NCBI GenBank assembly: GCA_002786025.1 | Contig: NHNW01000040.1 | Location: 327,088 to 391,087 of the forward strand | Direction of reading: 5' to 3' | From: Zasmidium citrigriseum | Taxonomy: Eukaryota; Ascomycota; Dothideomycetes; Mycosphaerellales; Mycosphaerellaceae | Length of the DNA stretch: 64,000 nt | Part shown: positions 10,478 through 22,249 of the stretch, piece by piece | Layout: every line of letters starts with the position of its first letter | How positions within the stretch are numbered: the first letter of the stretch is position 1 | The notes under the pieces: model-generated | What the model was told of the DNA's origin: nothing | Database searches by the model: none | Seen by the model: the letters and a program-made list of their open reading frames with translations, nothing else | Made by a program: the position numbers and the translations under genes

Positions 10478-10777
10478 CCACGTGCGCCATGGACGCTTCA
10501 GTCACACTTGTGACGGAGGATTGATGGCGGAAGCTTTGCAGTATCGGAGGTACATGCGCGGCGAACGACCGAGAGGGGGCAGTAGTTGCCTGATTCTTGG
10601 ACCGGTGTAGCTTCACTGTTGGAAACAGCGCCCCCGCGCTTGCTTGGTGGTACAGCATAAGCTACCGAACGAGGCTGGCGAATCGTCGCTTATAGATTGA
10701 GGTGCCTCATCATCCGAGAAAAGTGAGAAATAATGCATGTGTTGTTGAGCGACCGAAAGTAGCATATGAACCCCTGC
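10478..10777. other. Short intergenic gap between two 2EXR genes
   Basis: Three hundred bases separate two genes on the same strand. They contain the promoter of the 9668-10477 gene and the 3' end of the 10778-11664 gene. No additional feature is seen. Confidence 0.4.
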
Positions 10778-11664
10778 CTACACCTGCTTCGTACCTTCGC
10801 TCGTTTCATCTGAGCCCTCAGTTCGATGCAGGTTGGGGCTGGTGAAAGACTTCGTGTCGCATCTTAATGTCCTGATCGCTTGAACCACTCGCTCACCGGT
10901 AGGCCGCCCTTCCTGCCAGTTTGCCAACTGTCGCTTGAAGAGAATACGCTTGCGCATCGTTCCCAGCCCTTTCTTGCACACATCGAAACAGTTCTTGCAG
11001 AACTCATTCCTAGGGTAAGGATCCTTCTCGAGCCACACCTTCAACATGCGGGTGTCGAGAGTGAAGAGATCCAGCTGGACGACTCGTGTGTGCTCGATGT
11101 GAGGGTTATTTTGACAGACTGTATGCTCACACAAGAGCAACTTGGGCATGCAACACCAGGCATCGTGCGGCCGCGTCCGTAACCACTTCACCGATCTCTC
11201 CCAAAGGAGATTGCTGATGCCAATGACGAAGATGTTCGAGCCGTAGTAATACCGAACTGCTTCTTGTCGAAGGAGACGAGTGACTTGGGTGATGCCGATC
11301 CATGTGGTCCAAGACGCATCGACCTTCAAAAGCTCCGTAAGAATCATGCCTTCTGGACCTTCTCTGCGATGACGGTCCGCAAATTCGTCTATATGAGGTT
11401 GAGTCGGTAAGCGAAAGTCTCAACATCGGAGGCAGAGATCGGTCTCCTTACAGAACACGTCGATAATACGGTCGTGGGGTAACACCATGTCGTAGATGCG
11501 ATTCCGTAACTCGGTCGGGAGCTTCAGAAAGCCAAAAGTCTTTCTGTTCGCATCTTCGCGCTTTCGGCGGTCGGTCTCAGCTGCTCTGATAACAGGTTAG
11601 CAGAATCACACCATATGTAGGGAAGGTCGTACTTGAGACGTCGTAGTTGCGCGTGACCCGGCAT
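10778..11664 (-). CDS. 2EXR/F-box-like protein (three exons)
   Basis: The spliced model has exon 1 11664-11633, exon 2 11585-11452 and exon 3 11388-10778, giving 258 aa. The introns are 47 nt (GCTAAC branch) and 63 nt (GTAAGG donor). Exon 2 restores the family core FGFLKLPTELRNRIYDMVL followed by PHDRIIDVF. Exon 3 continues with ITQVTRLLRQEAVRYYYGSNIFVI and a Cys-containing C-terminal half (FCKNCFDVCKKG). Without splicing only the C-terminal part would be seen. It sits head to tail with the gene at 9668. The KNCFDVCKKG segment parallels the RHCTGCLNRY segment of that neighbour, which suggests local duplication. Confidence 0.8.
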
Positions 11665-11983
11665 TTTTGGAGGTTGCGATCTTGTAGCAAGCGAATGTAG
11701 AAATTAGTCTCGTGAAGCGGAATGTTGCAGTTGCAGGTTGAGTCTGTTTGTGAGGCGGATGTGTAGAAGCAAGGTCGTGGCTGGGAAAGTGCGGGAGGCT
11801 CGCGTGGGGCAAAGTCACATGAAGGTCACATGCAGATGACTCAGCGATCGACAGAGCGACTTGGAACAAGTGAATGGTAATGTTCAGTCGCTACAAAATC
11901 GCTCACAGTCCCTAAATGGCACGTGAAAAGTGCGCCCATGCCAACTCCGATGAATGATCTGATGCAGGAGAGTACGGTTGAAT
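11665..11983. other. Intergenic, nothing recognised
   Basis: A 319-bp gap lies between two minus-strand genes. It should contain the promoter of the 10778-11664 gene. No motif or repeat stands out. Confidence 0.35.
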
Positions 11984-12598
11984 CTATACCGCACCGCCAA
12001 GCTTCTCCTCCATGTACTCTGCTTGCATTTGCGCCAGCTTAGCCTCCTTCTCGTCGTCGTCTTGAATGATGGACATGATGCGATCGTGAGGCGTGCTGTC
12101 TACGGAGTGGCCAGCGACGTTGTTGCTCCAGGTCTTGGCTCGCTTCGGCTCCTTCTTCTTGGGAGGGGGCGGAGGCTCCATACCTCCGAGCATGGGGAAT
12201 GGATTTTCACTCGAGTAACCGTAGACCATGGGTCGAAAGCCTTCTTCCGAGAGCGAGTCGAACATGTCCTTCACTGCCATCGCCTTATGGAGAGGAAAGT
12301 CCTTCTGTCCCTGATTTCCGTCGTGCTGTGCAGGGTTAGCAGAAGCCGATGCGATCAGTATCAAGAAGGAACGTACTGTGTAGAAGACTATTCTTATGTA
12401 GCCTGGGTACAGATCCGAAGGGTAGAAGAGGGAAGGTCGACTGAGTCTTGAAAGCCCTTGCAGCCAGTAGTCTTGCCACATGGGGAGTTTGTCATCGAAA
12501 CCCTTGAACCTCCGGTTGTCGTAGAAGATCTGGATCTCGCCGACATCATATTTGCCGCCCATCGAGGGCTCAAACGAGTCCAGATCACGTGCGGACAT
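11984..12598 (-). CDS. Conserved-looking protein of unknown function, 187 aa
   Basis: Exon 1 is 12598-12377 and exon 2 is 12325-11984. The 51-nt intron has a GTACGT donor, a GCTAAC branch site and a CACAG acceptor. It is in frame and stop-free, so retention would give 204 aa. The N-terminal half is rich in aromatic residues (FYDNRRFKGFDDKLPMWQDYWLQG and SDLYPGYIRIVFY). The C-terminal half has a proline run, a Lys cluster (PPPPPKKKEPKRAKTW) and an acidic helix. No signal peptide or membrane segment is seen. I do not recognise the family. It shares a ~470-bp divergent promoter region with HRQ1. Confidence 0.7.
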   Translation of the reverse strand: MSARDLDSFEPSMGGKYDVGEIQIFYDNRRFKGFDDKLPMWQDYWLQGLSRLSRPSLFYPSDLYPGYIRIVFYTVRSFLILIASASANPAQHDGNQGQKDFPLHKAMAVKDMFDSLSEEGFRPMVYGYSSENPFPMLGGMEPPPPPKKKEPKRAKTWSNNVAGHSVDSTPHDRIMSIIQDDDEKEAKLAQMQAEYMEEKLGGAV

Positions 12599-13065
12599 GT
12601 CTGTGATGGAGGAAGGCTGGGATTGCGATCGAGGATTCGCAGACGGCTTTTATCGTCGTGGCCAGCCAAGTGCGGTATTTTCGGCCTTTGGCGGATGTGG
12701 ATTCGGATCAGAGAGGACCAAATTGTGAATTGGCTGGTAATGCGTATCGTGAAGGTCCAGTTCGACGGATCTCCTGAAAGATGAGTAGCTGGTCTGGAAG
12801 ATGTCTTGGGAGTGACCTTGGCAACAACGGCCGTTGGCGGATGAAGGTTTGTGAAGGGGCCACCTGATCTCGCGTGTGATCGGCGCTGGAAATGCCGCTT
12901 GTCGTGTCGTCACTCCCGCTCTTTGAAGTGAATCCAGCCGTCTGGAAATCGCTCAACTCTGCCCAATCTTCTTCGCATCACAAGCACTCCGAAATGCGGA
13001 CGTGGGTGCGACTAGAAGATTTGCAGCATCCCGAGCCTGACTGAGCGCCGTTGGGGCCTCGCAAG
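12599..13065. other. Divergent promoter region between the 187-aa protein gene and HRQ1
   Basis: 467 bp separates two genes transcribed in opposite directions. Competing short frames on both strands have no domains. No TATA box is evident. Confidence 0.4.
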
Positions 13066-16000
13066 ATGGTCAAGCTGCAGGCCGCGACAGACCGCGCCCC
13101 TGACATCGTTCGAAAGAAGCGAAAGCGCAATCCAGCGCCTGAGACGGAGGGAGACGTCTCCAGTCAATCTAACAACGATACCAGCTCGAGCACAATCCCC
13201 ACCAAAACGCATGATGGTGGGAAGAAGCCACGCCGAACGAAGAAGAATGGCGAAAAGCCGCCCCTCGAGCGCAACAACTCGTCCAATGTTGTCGAGACGT
13301 CGATACCATGGCCGGCCGAGTTCACGCAGCTATCTCAGACTTTCAAAGCTTTGAATCTCGTCTACACCTTCTGCTGCACCCGGAAGCATTTCGCCACGAC
13401 GTTGGACAATCTGCGAAGTACAGTCGAGGCCAACATCAAACGAGAGCTGAAGGCTGAGGATGTGGCGAAGATCAAGGTGCTGATACCTTTGGCTGTGAAC
13501 TTTCTATACGTCGACGAGACACTGCTGGAAGTGGCTCTGATGGGCGAAGAAGACCTTCGAGGGGGCAAAGCTACGGGAGACATCTTTGCAGAGATGCCTG
13601 CGGAGGTACGCAATGTCAAAGAAGGAATCGGCAAGGAAGAGCATCGAGAGGTGTTGTTCTTCGAGTTTGTGGACGGCGAACTCAAGAGACAGGTGCAAGA
13701 TCCCATAACTGGCGAGGCCGTAAACCCATCTACCAAGATCAGGAACGAGGACTTGAAGATGCCAGTCTTCAGTCAAAAAAACATGATGAAGTTGATTGAG
13801 AAGAGGAACACAAAGTTCACGTCTGCCATCAATGCGTGGCTAAATGAATGTGCAGTGCAAGGAGTTGATCCTGTACAGCGCATGGAAGAGGAGCACAAGC
13901 AATACATCCCTAAGCCAACGGAAAGTAGAGGAGTGCCTCCGGCGCCTGAACTGTCAAAAAGCACTTTGCCAGCGAGCATACCTGAGGACAGGAAGCCGAT
14001 CCCAGAGATTGTCGAAGAGCTGAAGGGTCTTGAGTGGTACACAGGACAAATCGTGCCCGATGGACACCGTGTGTTTGATCCTCAGCAGCCCGTTTACGGA
14101 GAGCTCAACTTTGAGCTGAGTCAGGAGCTGGTGAACGCCCTCTACAATACTAGAAGCATACAGCAGTTATACAGCCATCAAGCCGAAGCGATCAATGCCC
14201 TGCACGAAGGTCAAAACGTCATTGTCTCCACGTCCACAAGTTCTGGAAAGTCACTCATCTATCAGCTTCCTGTCTTGCATGCTCTCGAAGATGAGCCTCA
14301 GACGAGAGCCATGTACATCTTTCCGACGAAAGCTCTGGCGCAAGACCAGCGACGAAGCCTGAAGGCCATGCTGGCATACTTGCCTGGTCTCGAAGACCTC
14401 GTCTGCGAGACCTTCGATGGAGACACCCCCTTCAGTGACCGCAACTACATCCGCGACGAAGCACGCATCATCTTCACCAACCCTGATATGCTGCATCTCA
14501 CAATCTTGCCGCAAGAAGAAAGCTGGAGAACCTTCCTCAAGAATCTGCGGTATGTGGTCATGGATGAGCTGCACGTCTACAATGGGTTGTTCGGAGCACA
14601 TGTTGCACTCATCATGCGTCGATTAAGGAGAATATGTGCTGCGGTGGGCAATCGCAGAGTCAAATTCATTTCATGTTCAGCCACTGTTGCCAACCCAGAA
14701 GAACACATGCAGACAATCTTTGGCATCGACGAGGTAAAGCTTGTTGACTTTGATGGCTCCCCATGTGGCCGCAAAGAGTTCTTGTGCTGGAATACCCCCT
14801 TCAAGGATCCAGGTGATCCCACCAGTGGCCGGGGCGACTCATTCATGGAGACTGCTCGACTCTTCTGCCAGCTCATTCTGCGAGGCGTTCGAGTGATATG
14901 CTTCTGCAGGATCAGGAAGTACTGCGAAATCTTGACGACTGCTATCAAGAACGAGCTCACCGCACTCGATCGTACGGAAGTTATGAATCGTGTCATGGCC
15001 TACCGTGGTGGATACACGCCCCAAGATCGCAGACGGATCGAGAAAGAGATGTTCGAAGGCAAGTTGGTTGGAATCATTGGCACCAGTGCCCTGGAGCTGG
15101 GTGTCGACATCGGCAGTCTGGACTGTGTGATTTCCCATGGCTTCCCGTACACAATCGCCAACCTCCGTCAACAATCCGGAAGAGCTGGCCGAAGAAACAA
15201 GGACAGCCTGTCAGTCCTGGTTGGCAACTCATTTCCAACCGACCAATACTTCATGCAGAACCCAGACGAAATCTTCACTCGGCCCAATTGCGAACTCTCA
15301 GTCGATTTGACAAACATGCTGGTACTGGAAGGCCACATTCAGTGCGCCGCCTATGAGATGCCAATCAATGCTGATGAAGACGACAAGTTCTTCGGCAAGC
15401 AACTCCCTGAGATCTGTTCCGAGAGGCTGCGAAAGGATGATCTGGGGTTCTATCACCCTGCTGATCGGTACTTACCACATCCATCAAGAACAGTTGCTAT
15501 CAGAGATACAGAGGACAGCCACTTTGCCATCGTCGACATCACCAACGGCAGAAACGAAGTGTTAGAGGAGCTCGAAGCCAGCCGCGCCTTCTTCACCATC
15601 TACGAGGGCGGCATCTTTCTGCACCAAGGGCGCAAGTACTTGGTTAAGCACATGAGTACAGAACGGATGATTGCCAAAGTCGAGTTTGTGAAAGTCGAAT
15701 GGATCACGCAGCAGAGAGACTACACCGACATCGATCCCATCGAGACAGAGACTATTCGACGTCTACCAGGCTCCATGAGCAGAGCCTTCTTCGGCACGAT
15801 CAAGATCCACCAGAACGTCTTTGGCTTCTTCAAGCTTGACAAGAAGAACAGAATCCTCGATGCAGTCCAAGTCGACAACCCGCCAATCATCATTTTCAGC
15901 AAGGGAATGTGGTTGGATGTGCCCAAGTCTGCTGTCGAGATTCTGAACTCCAGGCGCTTGAATGTTGCGGCTGGAATCCATGCAGCTGAGCATGCGATTC

Positions 16001-16578
16001 TCAGTCTCATGCCCAACTTCGTCATTTCCATGCCTGGAGATGTGAAGACCGAATGCAAAGTCGCCATCAAGGAGTTCGCCAAGAAGGAGACAAAGCGCAA
16101 GCGTCCTGCACGACTTACATTCTACGACGATAAAGGCGGCCAGCATGGCTCAGGCATAGCAGCAAAGGCGTTCGAGTTCATCGACTTGCTGCTAACCCAG
16201 GCCTGTGAGCGAGTCGAAGCGTGTCACTGCCTCGAAGGCTGCCTGGAGTGCTGCTGTAGTGAGCGGTGCAAGGAAGCGAATCAAGTCATGTCAAAGGCTG
16301 GGGCTGAGGTGATTCTGAAGTCGTTGCTCAACAAGGAGATCGACGTTGATAATCTGCCTTGGGGACCGGAAGATGAGAGAGTACCGGCTGGAATTGAGAC
16401 CATTATGCTCGCTGAGGAGATTCGACCAAGACCAGGGAGGACGGTTGAGGTGATTGAAGTCAAGCGTGAAGGTGGTGGGACCAGGAGAGTTGTGGTGGGC
16501 TCTGAAGGGGAAGTTGTCGACTTGGAGACGAATGAGGACGATCCCATTGTCATTAAGGATGAACCAATGGATGAGTAA
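13066..16578 (+). CDS. HRQ1: HRQ1-type ATP-dependent 3'-5' DNA helicase (RecQ4-like, DUF1998)
   Basis: The first eukaryotic start is ATG 13066, giving 1170 aa in one exon. The frame runs 15 nt further upstream but without an ATG. Helicase motifs are in order: Q-like SHQAEAI, Walker A STSSGKS (near 394), Walker B DELH (near 500), SATV, then LELGVDIG and QQSGRAGRR (near 705) in the second RecA lobe. The C-terminal DUF1998 zinc region is CERVEACHCLEGCLECC (about 1046-1063). The N-terminus is basic and carries a ubiquitin-like region before the helicase core, as in other Hrq1 proteins. The family acts in the nucleus in interstrand crosslink repair and telomere maintenance. The stop is only 182 bp from the copia element at 16761. 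Confidence 0.96.
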   Translation: MVKLQAATDRAPDIVRKKRKRNPAPETEGDVSSQSNNDTSSSTIPTKTHDGGKKPRRTKKNGEKPPLERNNSSNVVETSIPWPAEFTQLSQTFKALNLVYTFCCTRKHFATTLDNLRSTVEANIKRELKAEDVAKIKVLIPLAVNFLYVDETLLEVALMGEEDLRGGKATGDIFAEMPAEVRNVKEGIGKEEHREVLFFEFVDGELKRQVQDPITGEAVNPSTKIRNEDLKMPVFSQKNMMKLIEKRNTKFTSAINAWLNECAVQGVDPVQRMEEEHKQYIPKPTESRGVPPAPELSKSTLPASIPEDRKPIPEIVEELKGLEWYTGQIVPDGHRVFDPQQPVYGELNFELSQELVNALYNTRSIQQLYSHQAEAINALHEGQNVIVSTSTSSGKSLIYQLPVLHALEDEPQTRAMYIFPTKALAQDQRRSLKAMLAYLPGLEDLVCETFDGDTPFSDRNYIRDEARIIFTNPDMLHLTILPQEESWRTFLKNLRYVVMDELHVYNGLFGAHVALIMRRLRRICAAVGNRRVKFISCSATVANPEEHMQTIFGIDEVKLVDFDGSPCGRKEFLCWNTPFKDPGDPTSGRGDSFMETARLFCQLILRGVRVICFCRIRKYCEILTTAIKNELTALDRTEVMNRVMAYRGGYTPQDRRRIEKEMFEGKLVGIIGTSALELGVDIGSLDCVISHGFPYTIANLRQQSGRAGRRNKDSLSVLVGNSFPTDQYFMQNPDEIFTRPNCELSVDLTNMLVLEGHIQCAAYEMPINADEDDKFFGKQLPEICSERLRKDDLGFYHPADRYLPHPSRTVAIRDTEDSHFAIVDITNGRNEVLEELEASRAFFTIYEGGIFLHQGRKYLVKHMSTERMIAKVEFVKVEWITQQRDYTDIDPIETETIRRLPGSMSRAFFGTIKIHQNVFGFFKLDKKNRILDAVQVDNPPIIIFSKGMWLDVPKSAVEILNSRRLNVAAGIHAAEHAILSLMPNFVISMPGDVKTECKVAIKEFAKKETKRKRPARLTFYDDKGGQHGSGIAAKAFEFIDLLLTQACERVEACHCLEGCLECCCSERCKEANQVMSKAGAEVILKSLLNKEIDVDNLPWGPEDERVPAGIETIMLAEEIRPRPGRTVEVIEVKREGGGTRRVVVGSEGEVVDLETNEDDPIVIKDEPMDE

Positions 16579-16755
16579 CGAAGACAGTACTGCATATGCA
16601 ACAGGCAGCGCATCAGAGAATAGATACCCATAACAAGATCTGAGTCACGCATTATCACCAATTCGTCGTCACTGTCTGTGCAACTATACGAGCGGATAAA
16701 TCGGCGGATAAGTACGACCCCCATCAGCCGCTGGCACATCGGGGGCGATATTGGG

Positions 16756-16760
16756 GGTCA
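16756..16760. repeat. 5-bp target site duplication, left copy (GGTCA)
   Basis: GGTCA precedes the 5' LTR and the identical GGTCA follows the 3' LTR at 23936-23940. Five bases is the normal duplication size for Ty1/copia integrases. The identity shows that the element is complete and inserted in one event. Confidence 0.9.
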
Positions 16761-16973
16761 TGTTAGCCCCACACGGGCCACCTAGGTGGGCCCATTACGG
16801 CATGTTTTACTTTCGGAGGATTCGGTACTAGATATAGCATATTCGGTGTTTTCATAGGTTTTTCGGCGTTTTTAGGTAGATAGGTAACCTCTATATATAG
16901 TTACTAGCTAATACTACCTAAATACGATTATAGTTATTATCTTATATATATTAGTATTAGTACTCTTCTTATA
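16761..16973 (+). repeat. 5' LTR of the copia element (213 bp)
   Basis: It starts TGTTAG and its end aligns to the CA terminus of the 3' LTR. The first ~115 bp retain many CpA and TpG steps (for example ACACGGGCCACC and GGCATG). From about 16880 inward these are converted to TpA, as seen against the 3' LTR (GGTAACC here, GGTGACC there). The outer part is therefore close to the pre-RIP sequence. Confidence 0.92.
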
Positions 16974-16995
16974 GTTATAAGCCTAGTCCGCTATT
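16974..16995 (+). other. Possible primer-binding site after the 5' LTR
   Basis: The bases immediately after the LTR (GTTATAAGCCTAGTCCGC) are where the tRNA primer site must lie. RIP has probably altered several positions, so the tRNA cannot be identified with confidence. Confidence 0.35.
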
Positions 16996-18389
16996 AATTA
17001 GATTACCCTTTATCTGTTATTCGAATCGCTACTTCCCTAGCGCCTACTCTTATAATACTATAGTAGCCTCTTTTCCTACTACTAACCTCTTTACTACTAT
17101 TTAGGCTAGATAAGCGTTCGAAATTATCTATTTAGACCCCTACCGATTTAACGATTTTGCTTCGTAAGCTAGTACTAGGGTACGACGTACCGGTATCTAG
17201 AGATACATAAGGCCTATCGAGATAATTTAGGTTCCTATCGATACTTAATACTTTATAGATATACGTTAGGTTTACTTCGACTCTAAACCTTAGGAACCTA
17301 TATTCCCTAACTTCCTAGAAGTCGACGTACCTATCGATAGCGAGGAGGTTAACTAGATATAGTAGCTCCGTTACTAGTATACTATCGATAGGTATAACGC
17401 TACTATCCTCTACTTTAACTATAAATAGGAGGCCTAGTCCCGTTTTATTACTAATAAGAGGGACTAGAAGGCGTATCTTAACTAGACTATCCCTAGCTAG
17501 TATTCTAAGGTACTTAGTCGCCTCTAGACGATTAATAAATAGTAGTAGTATATCTATTCTTAGCTTAAACCCTCCCTAGATAACTAGAACTACTAGCTTT
17601 AGAATATATATAATAACCTAATATAGGGACTAAAGACTAACGACTATAAGACCTTCGTTACCTTATAGAATAACTACTAGCTAAAGCTCGATACGGCTAA
17701 TTATCCCCTATTACCTTAGGCCTTTTATAACTTCTATAATATAGTTAAAGCCTAGATCGACCTTACCTAGAGACGTCTAATTACTTAGATAGCCTAAAGC
17801 TTTAAGGAGAGGATTACTATATATAGGGACTTTCTTCGCTACTACCTAGTTAGTCTTACGAAGGACGTCTTTCTTAATATAGTCTTCTAGGCGGGTACTA
17901 CTAAGCTATCTTCGACTATTTAGGATAGCCTACCTAATAATAATAGAGGAATCGACCTTCCGCCTAAGCGTGCCTCTCGACGACTCTATTAGCGCTATAG
18001 GGGTCTAACTATTAAGAAAATTACTAGTAAGCTACTATATAAGGCCTATAACCGCCTAGGAGACTATAAGATTATTAACTATACCTTTCGCCCTACTTAG
18101 AAGGATATAATAGCTAAATAGAAGTAATAGCTCTACTACTACTAGAAGTACTACTATAAGTACCTCTCCTTCTACTATCGATAGGCTAAATAATATAGGG
18201 ACCTAGTAGCCTAGGTAATCTAGATAGTATCTTAGACCTAGTCGTCTACTTCGAGGGAGATTAGTAATCTCGATACTAATATAGGGAAGCTTAGCGTTAA
18301 CTTTCTAAGAGTTAATAAGGCTCTACCGCCCCCTAATCCTTATACCTTAGTATAGATCCGCTCTATAGTAATATATATAGAGTCTTATA

Positions 18390-21300
18390 ACCTTATAGCT
18401 AAATAGTTACTCGACTCTAGCTCTAATACCTATATTATTAATAACCCTATACTAGCTAGCTTTAAAGTAGAGAGTATACCCTATAATACTATTATCTATA
18501 CGGGTAATAGTATTCTCTATATAGTTACGAAGGGTCGAGCTAAGATACTCCTAAAAGCTATTAATAGGTAGATACTCTACCTAAACTTAAAGGATATCCT
18601 CTATATACCTAGCTTCTATACTAATATCGTCTCTAGCCCGAAGATATACCTCTCTAGACTTTACCTTAATAAGCGTACTAATACCTAGTATAATAGGTAG
18701 AACCGACTAGTCTCGTAGCTACGCTATTACTAGGGCTACCCCTATCTTAATATAGTAGTACCTAGCCCTTCCTCTACTTAGTTCTAAGTATATAAATAGC
18801 CGCTAACGAGAGACGGTCGTCCTCTAATAGTAGCCTAGGTTACTACCTAATAATAGGATAATACTCGCTATATTTAGACCTTTACGGTATAGAGTAGTAG
18901 GTACCTACTTCCTAAAAGGTACCTTACTAGTAAATAATAGTACTAGCTATTTAGTTATATTAGGGGAGACTGTATTACTTACCTTCTAGATACTATTACT
19001 AATATAATCGTAGCTAACGGTACTCTAGCCCCTCTAACTAAGGAATATAAGGTATATACTCTATCTAAAGCCTATAAGTAGATCTCTAGAAGGAAGCTAG
19101 TTCGTATATACCTACCTACCCCTTTCTTAGATATCGTAATAGATATTATTTACCTCGATTAAGCCTATAATAGGGATAACTACCTCCTATACGCCTATAA
19201 TATCTATACGTATATATACTTCGTATAGATAATACTAACCTATAACTAGAATACTATATTAGAGTTCTATAAGGAGCTAATTCGCTTTATATAGGCCCTT
19301 AGCCGCGAGCTTATTATCCTTTAGGCCGATAACGACTTAGTATTTAGTATTACCTTCTACTCGAAGGTACGACGAAGCGGTATTAGCCTTAATCTTATAG
19401 TACTATATACCCCTAAGTAGGATCCTATAGAGTAAGTAGGTACGCTACTTATTACTATAGCTAGGTATCTAATAATCTAGGCGAACCTACTAGAGAACCT
19501 CTAGCTAGAGATAGTAGCTATAGTAGCGTTTATTCTAAATCGATCCCTAACGAAAGGCCTAGAGTAGAAGACTCCTATTAAGGTTACTACTAGTCGGGCC
19601 CTATTTATAGTATATATACGAGTAGTAGGTTCCCGTTCTTACGCCTACTATATAAACTTAAAGGATCCCTTAAGGAAGGCTAAGATAGCGCCTCGTACCT
19701 ATATAGGCTACCTAGTAAAGTTTAAAGGCTATAGTATCTATCGGATCTAGATCTCCTCCTTACGTAAAGTTATCTAAACTCGTAATATTATCTTTAACGA
19801 GGACTAGGTATATTAGGGAGCCTATAATTTTAACGTAGAGTAGATATTTCTAAATAAACTATAATTTAATATTACTCTTTAGCCTCCCCGCCTATCCTTT
19901 ACTAATTAATTTAATAATCTCCTACTATTTAGTTAGGACTACGATATCTACTAGATAGAGATTATACCTAGCCTAGTACTAGTAATAGCGGAAGATCTTC
20001 GACTAGCTATACCTATTAATAGAGGACCCTCTATAGCTATTCCTTCTAAAAGCCTAGTTAAGATAGAGTACCCCTATAGCTACTATAATAAGCCTATAAA
20101 GGAGGATATCTACTTCCCTCTAGTACTCTAGGACCCTATCTTTCTACTCGAATATACCCTAGGTCTATATTAATACTAGCCGGTACCTTCTAATCGCTAG
20201 GCTCTTTCTCTACTATCTATCCCTACCTCGCTTCTATAGTATATACGCCTACTAGAGGTAGACTTTAAGGCTAAACTCCTTCTACGCCTAAAGAAGCCTC
20301 GAGTTACTAACTACCTAGCGGCGTTTATAGTAGAAGTAGCCTAAGTTATAATAGAGGAATACGCCTATAAGGTTAATATTTAAACTCTCCTACCCGTCTC
20401 TTATCGATAGGAATAGGTCCTTAAATATAAGTTTATAGCTAAATTTTAAATCGTAACTAAAGAGGAGTAGAAGAAAGCCTATTAGATAGGAACCTAGTAT
20501 AAAGTTAATAAATCTAAGGCGCTAACTAAACTAGTTCCCCTTACCTAGGTCTAGATATATAAAGCGGACGAGAATAACCTCTTAACTAAGTTTAAGGCGA
20601 GACTCTACGCTAGGGGCGACCTTTAGGAGACTCTAAATAATACCTATACTATAACGCTCCCTACGAGAGTTTTCCGCCTATTAATTACGATTATTACGTA
20701 CTTCGACCTCGAAACTATTTAGCTTAATACTATTAATACCTTCCTTAACGCCGACCTTCTAGTACCTATCTATCTTCGCCCGCCTAAACCGTTTTAGAAA
20801 CTAGGGGTACTCCTAAAGTACGTTAAAGTATTATATAGGTTTAAGGAAGTACCGAACCTATAGTATAACCTCCTAAGGGAGACGCTTAAGGAACTTAGTT
20901 TTATATAGGTAGTAGAGTACCTCTACGTAAAGGGACGAGTATTAATCTTCTTCTTTATAGACGATATTATACTAGCCTTCTAGAATAAGGACTATAAGGA
21001 GGCCCTTTAGGTCTAATATAACCTAATAGCTCGCTTTACGATACGGAAGATAGGACCCCTAAAGTAGTTCTATAGGATCCGGATTACTCGTAATCGTACT
21101 CTCCGCCGGATCTAGCTTAATTAGGCTATATATATCGACCGTATAGTAGTACGTTTTCCCCTAAATATTATACGAAAGGTAGAAACTCTCCTACTCTATA
21201 GTTTCGATAGAGTACCTAGCCTAGCGCTAGAGAATACTACCCGTACGAAGGAATATTATAGCCTAGTTAGTAGCCTAAACTTTACTACTATTTAGATACG

Positions 21301-21930
21301 GCTAGATATTACTTTCGCGACCTCTCTACTAGTATAGTACCTAAAGAACCCCTCTCCTATATATCTTAGAGCGGCTTAGTATCTACTTCGGTATCTCTAG
21401 TATATAAAATTATTAAGCCTAGCGTATAGGGCGACTAAGGCTAATACCGACCTTAAGGAGTTCTTTAGAGCGTCTAATACTTCTTATACGGATAATACTC
21501 TTACCTAGCGCTCCTCTAAGGGTTTCCTCTTTATACTATTTAGTAGGCCTATCGATTAGAAGGCCTATAGGTAGAGGATAGTTACGAAATTAAGTATAGA
21601 GGTAGAACTCTACTCTATAAGCTATACTAGAACGGAACTTATCTAGTAGATCCGTTTACTAGAGGCTATTAACCTAAAATTAGATCGTTCGCTAGTTCTT
21701 TTCTATAATAACCTATAAACCCTTCGTATAATTACTATACTTACCGGAAGAATTAATATAAGGATACGATATATAGATATATAGTAATACTAGCTATAAG
21801 AACGATATCTTACTAGTAAATTAAAGGTTAACTAGCTAGAAACTACCCGTATACTAGCTAATAGGCTTACGAAGCTCCTAACGCTACTAAAGTATCGATA
21901 ATTTATCCGCTAATTATATATAGAGGACGT
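18390..21930 (+). pseudogene. Degenerate copia pol (protease, integrase, RT, RNase H)
   Basis: The frame is interrupted by many TAG/TAA codons expected from CAG, CAA and TGG under RIP. Readable pieces are the protease site (LLDS near 18400), the integrase core around ADNDLVF and VLYTPK (about 19320-19420), and its C-terminal tract PRTYIGYLVKFKGY (about 19690-19730). The RT follows with YNLLRETLKEL, FIDDIILAF and GPLK (20860-21070). RNase H has RSSKGFLFILF, then TKLSIEVELYSIS and TRTELI (about 21500-21650). The FIDD box corresponds to the YVDD/FVDD catalytic box of copia RTs. No intact product is possible. Confidence 0.9.
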
Positions 21931-22249
21931 TAATAACCTAGGGGGTACCGATAAGAAGGATAATACCTACCTAATACTTACTAAGGCGGTAGATAATAAC
22001 CTAGAGCCTAATAAGATATTTTAAGACTTAGGCTTAGTATTACGTAATAACCCCTAAAAGGAAGATTTACTTATATACTTTTATATAAAGGACGATTCTA
22101 CCCTATAATTAGCCTACTAAAAGATTCTAGGGAGTAGTCTATACGCTCTACTTATATTACCCTTAATAATTTAAGCCTTCTACTACTCTAAACTAACTTA
22201 AACCTTTACGTAACTAACTATCGCTCTACCTTCTACCTACTATCTACCT

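Noticed and set aside
13051..13065. Longer HRQ1 start upstream of ATG 13066
   Set aside because: The frame extends 15 nt but begins with TTG, not a normal eukaryotic start.
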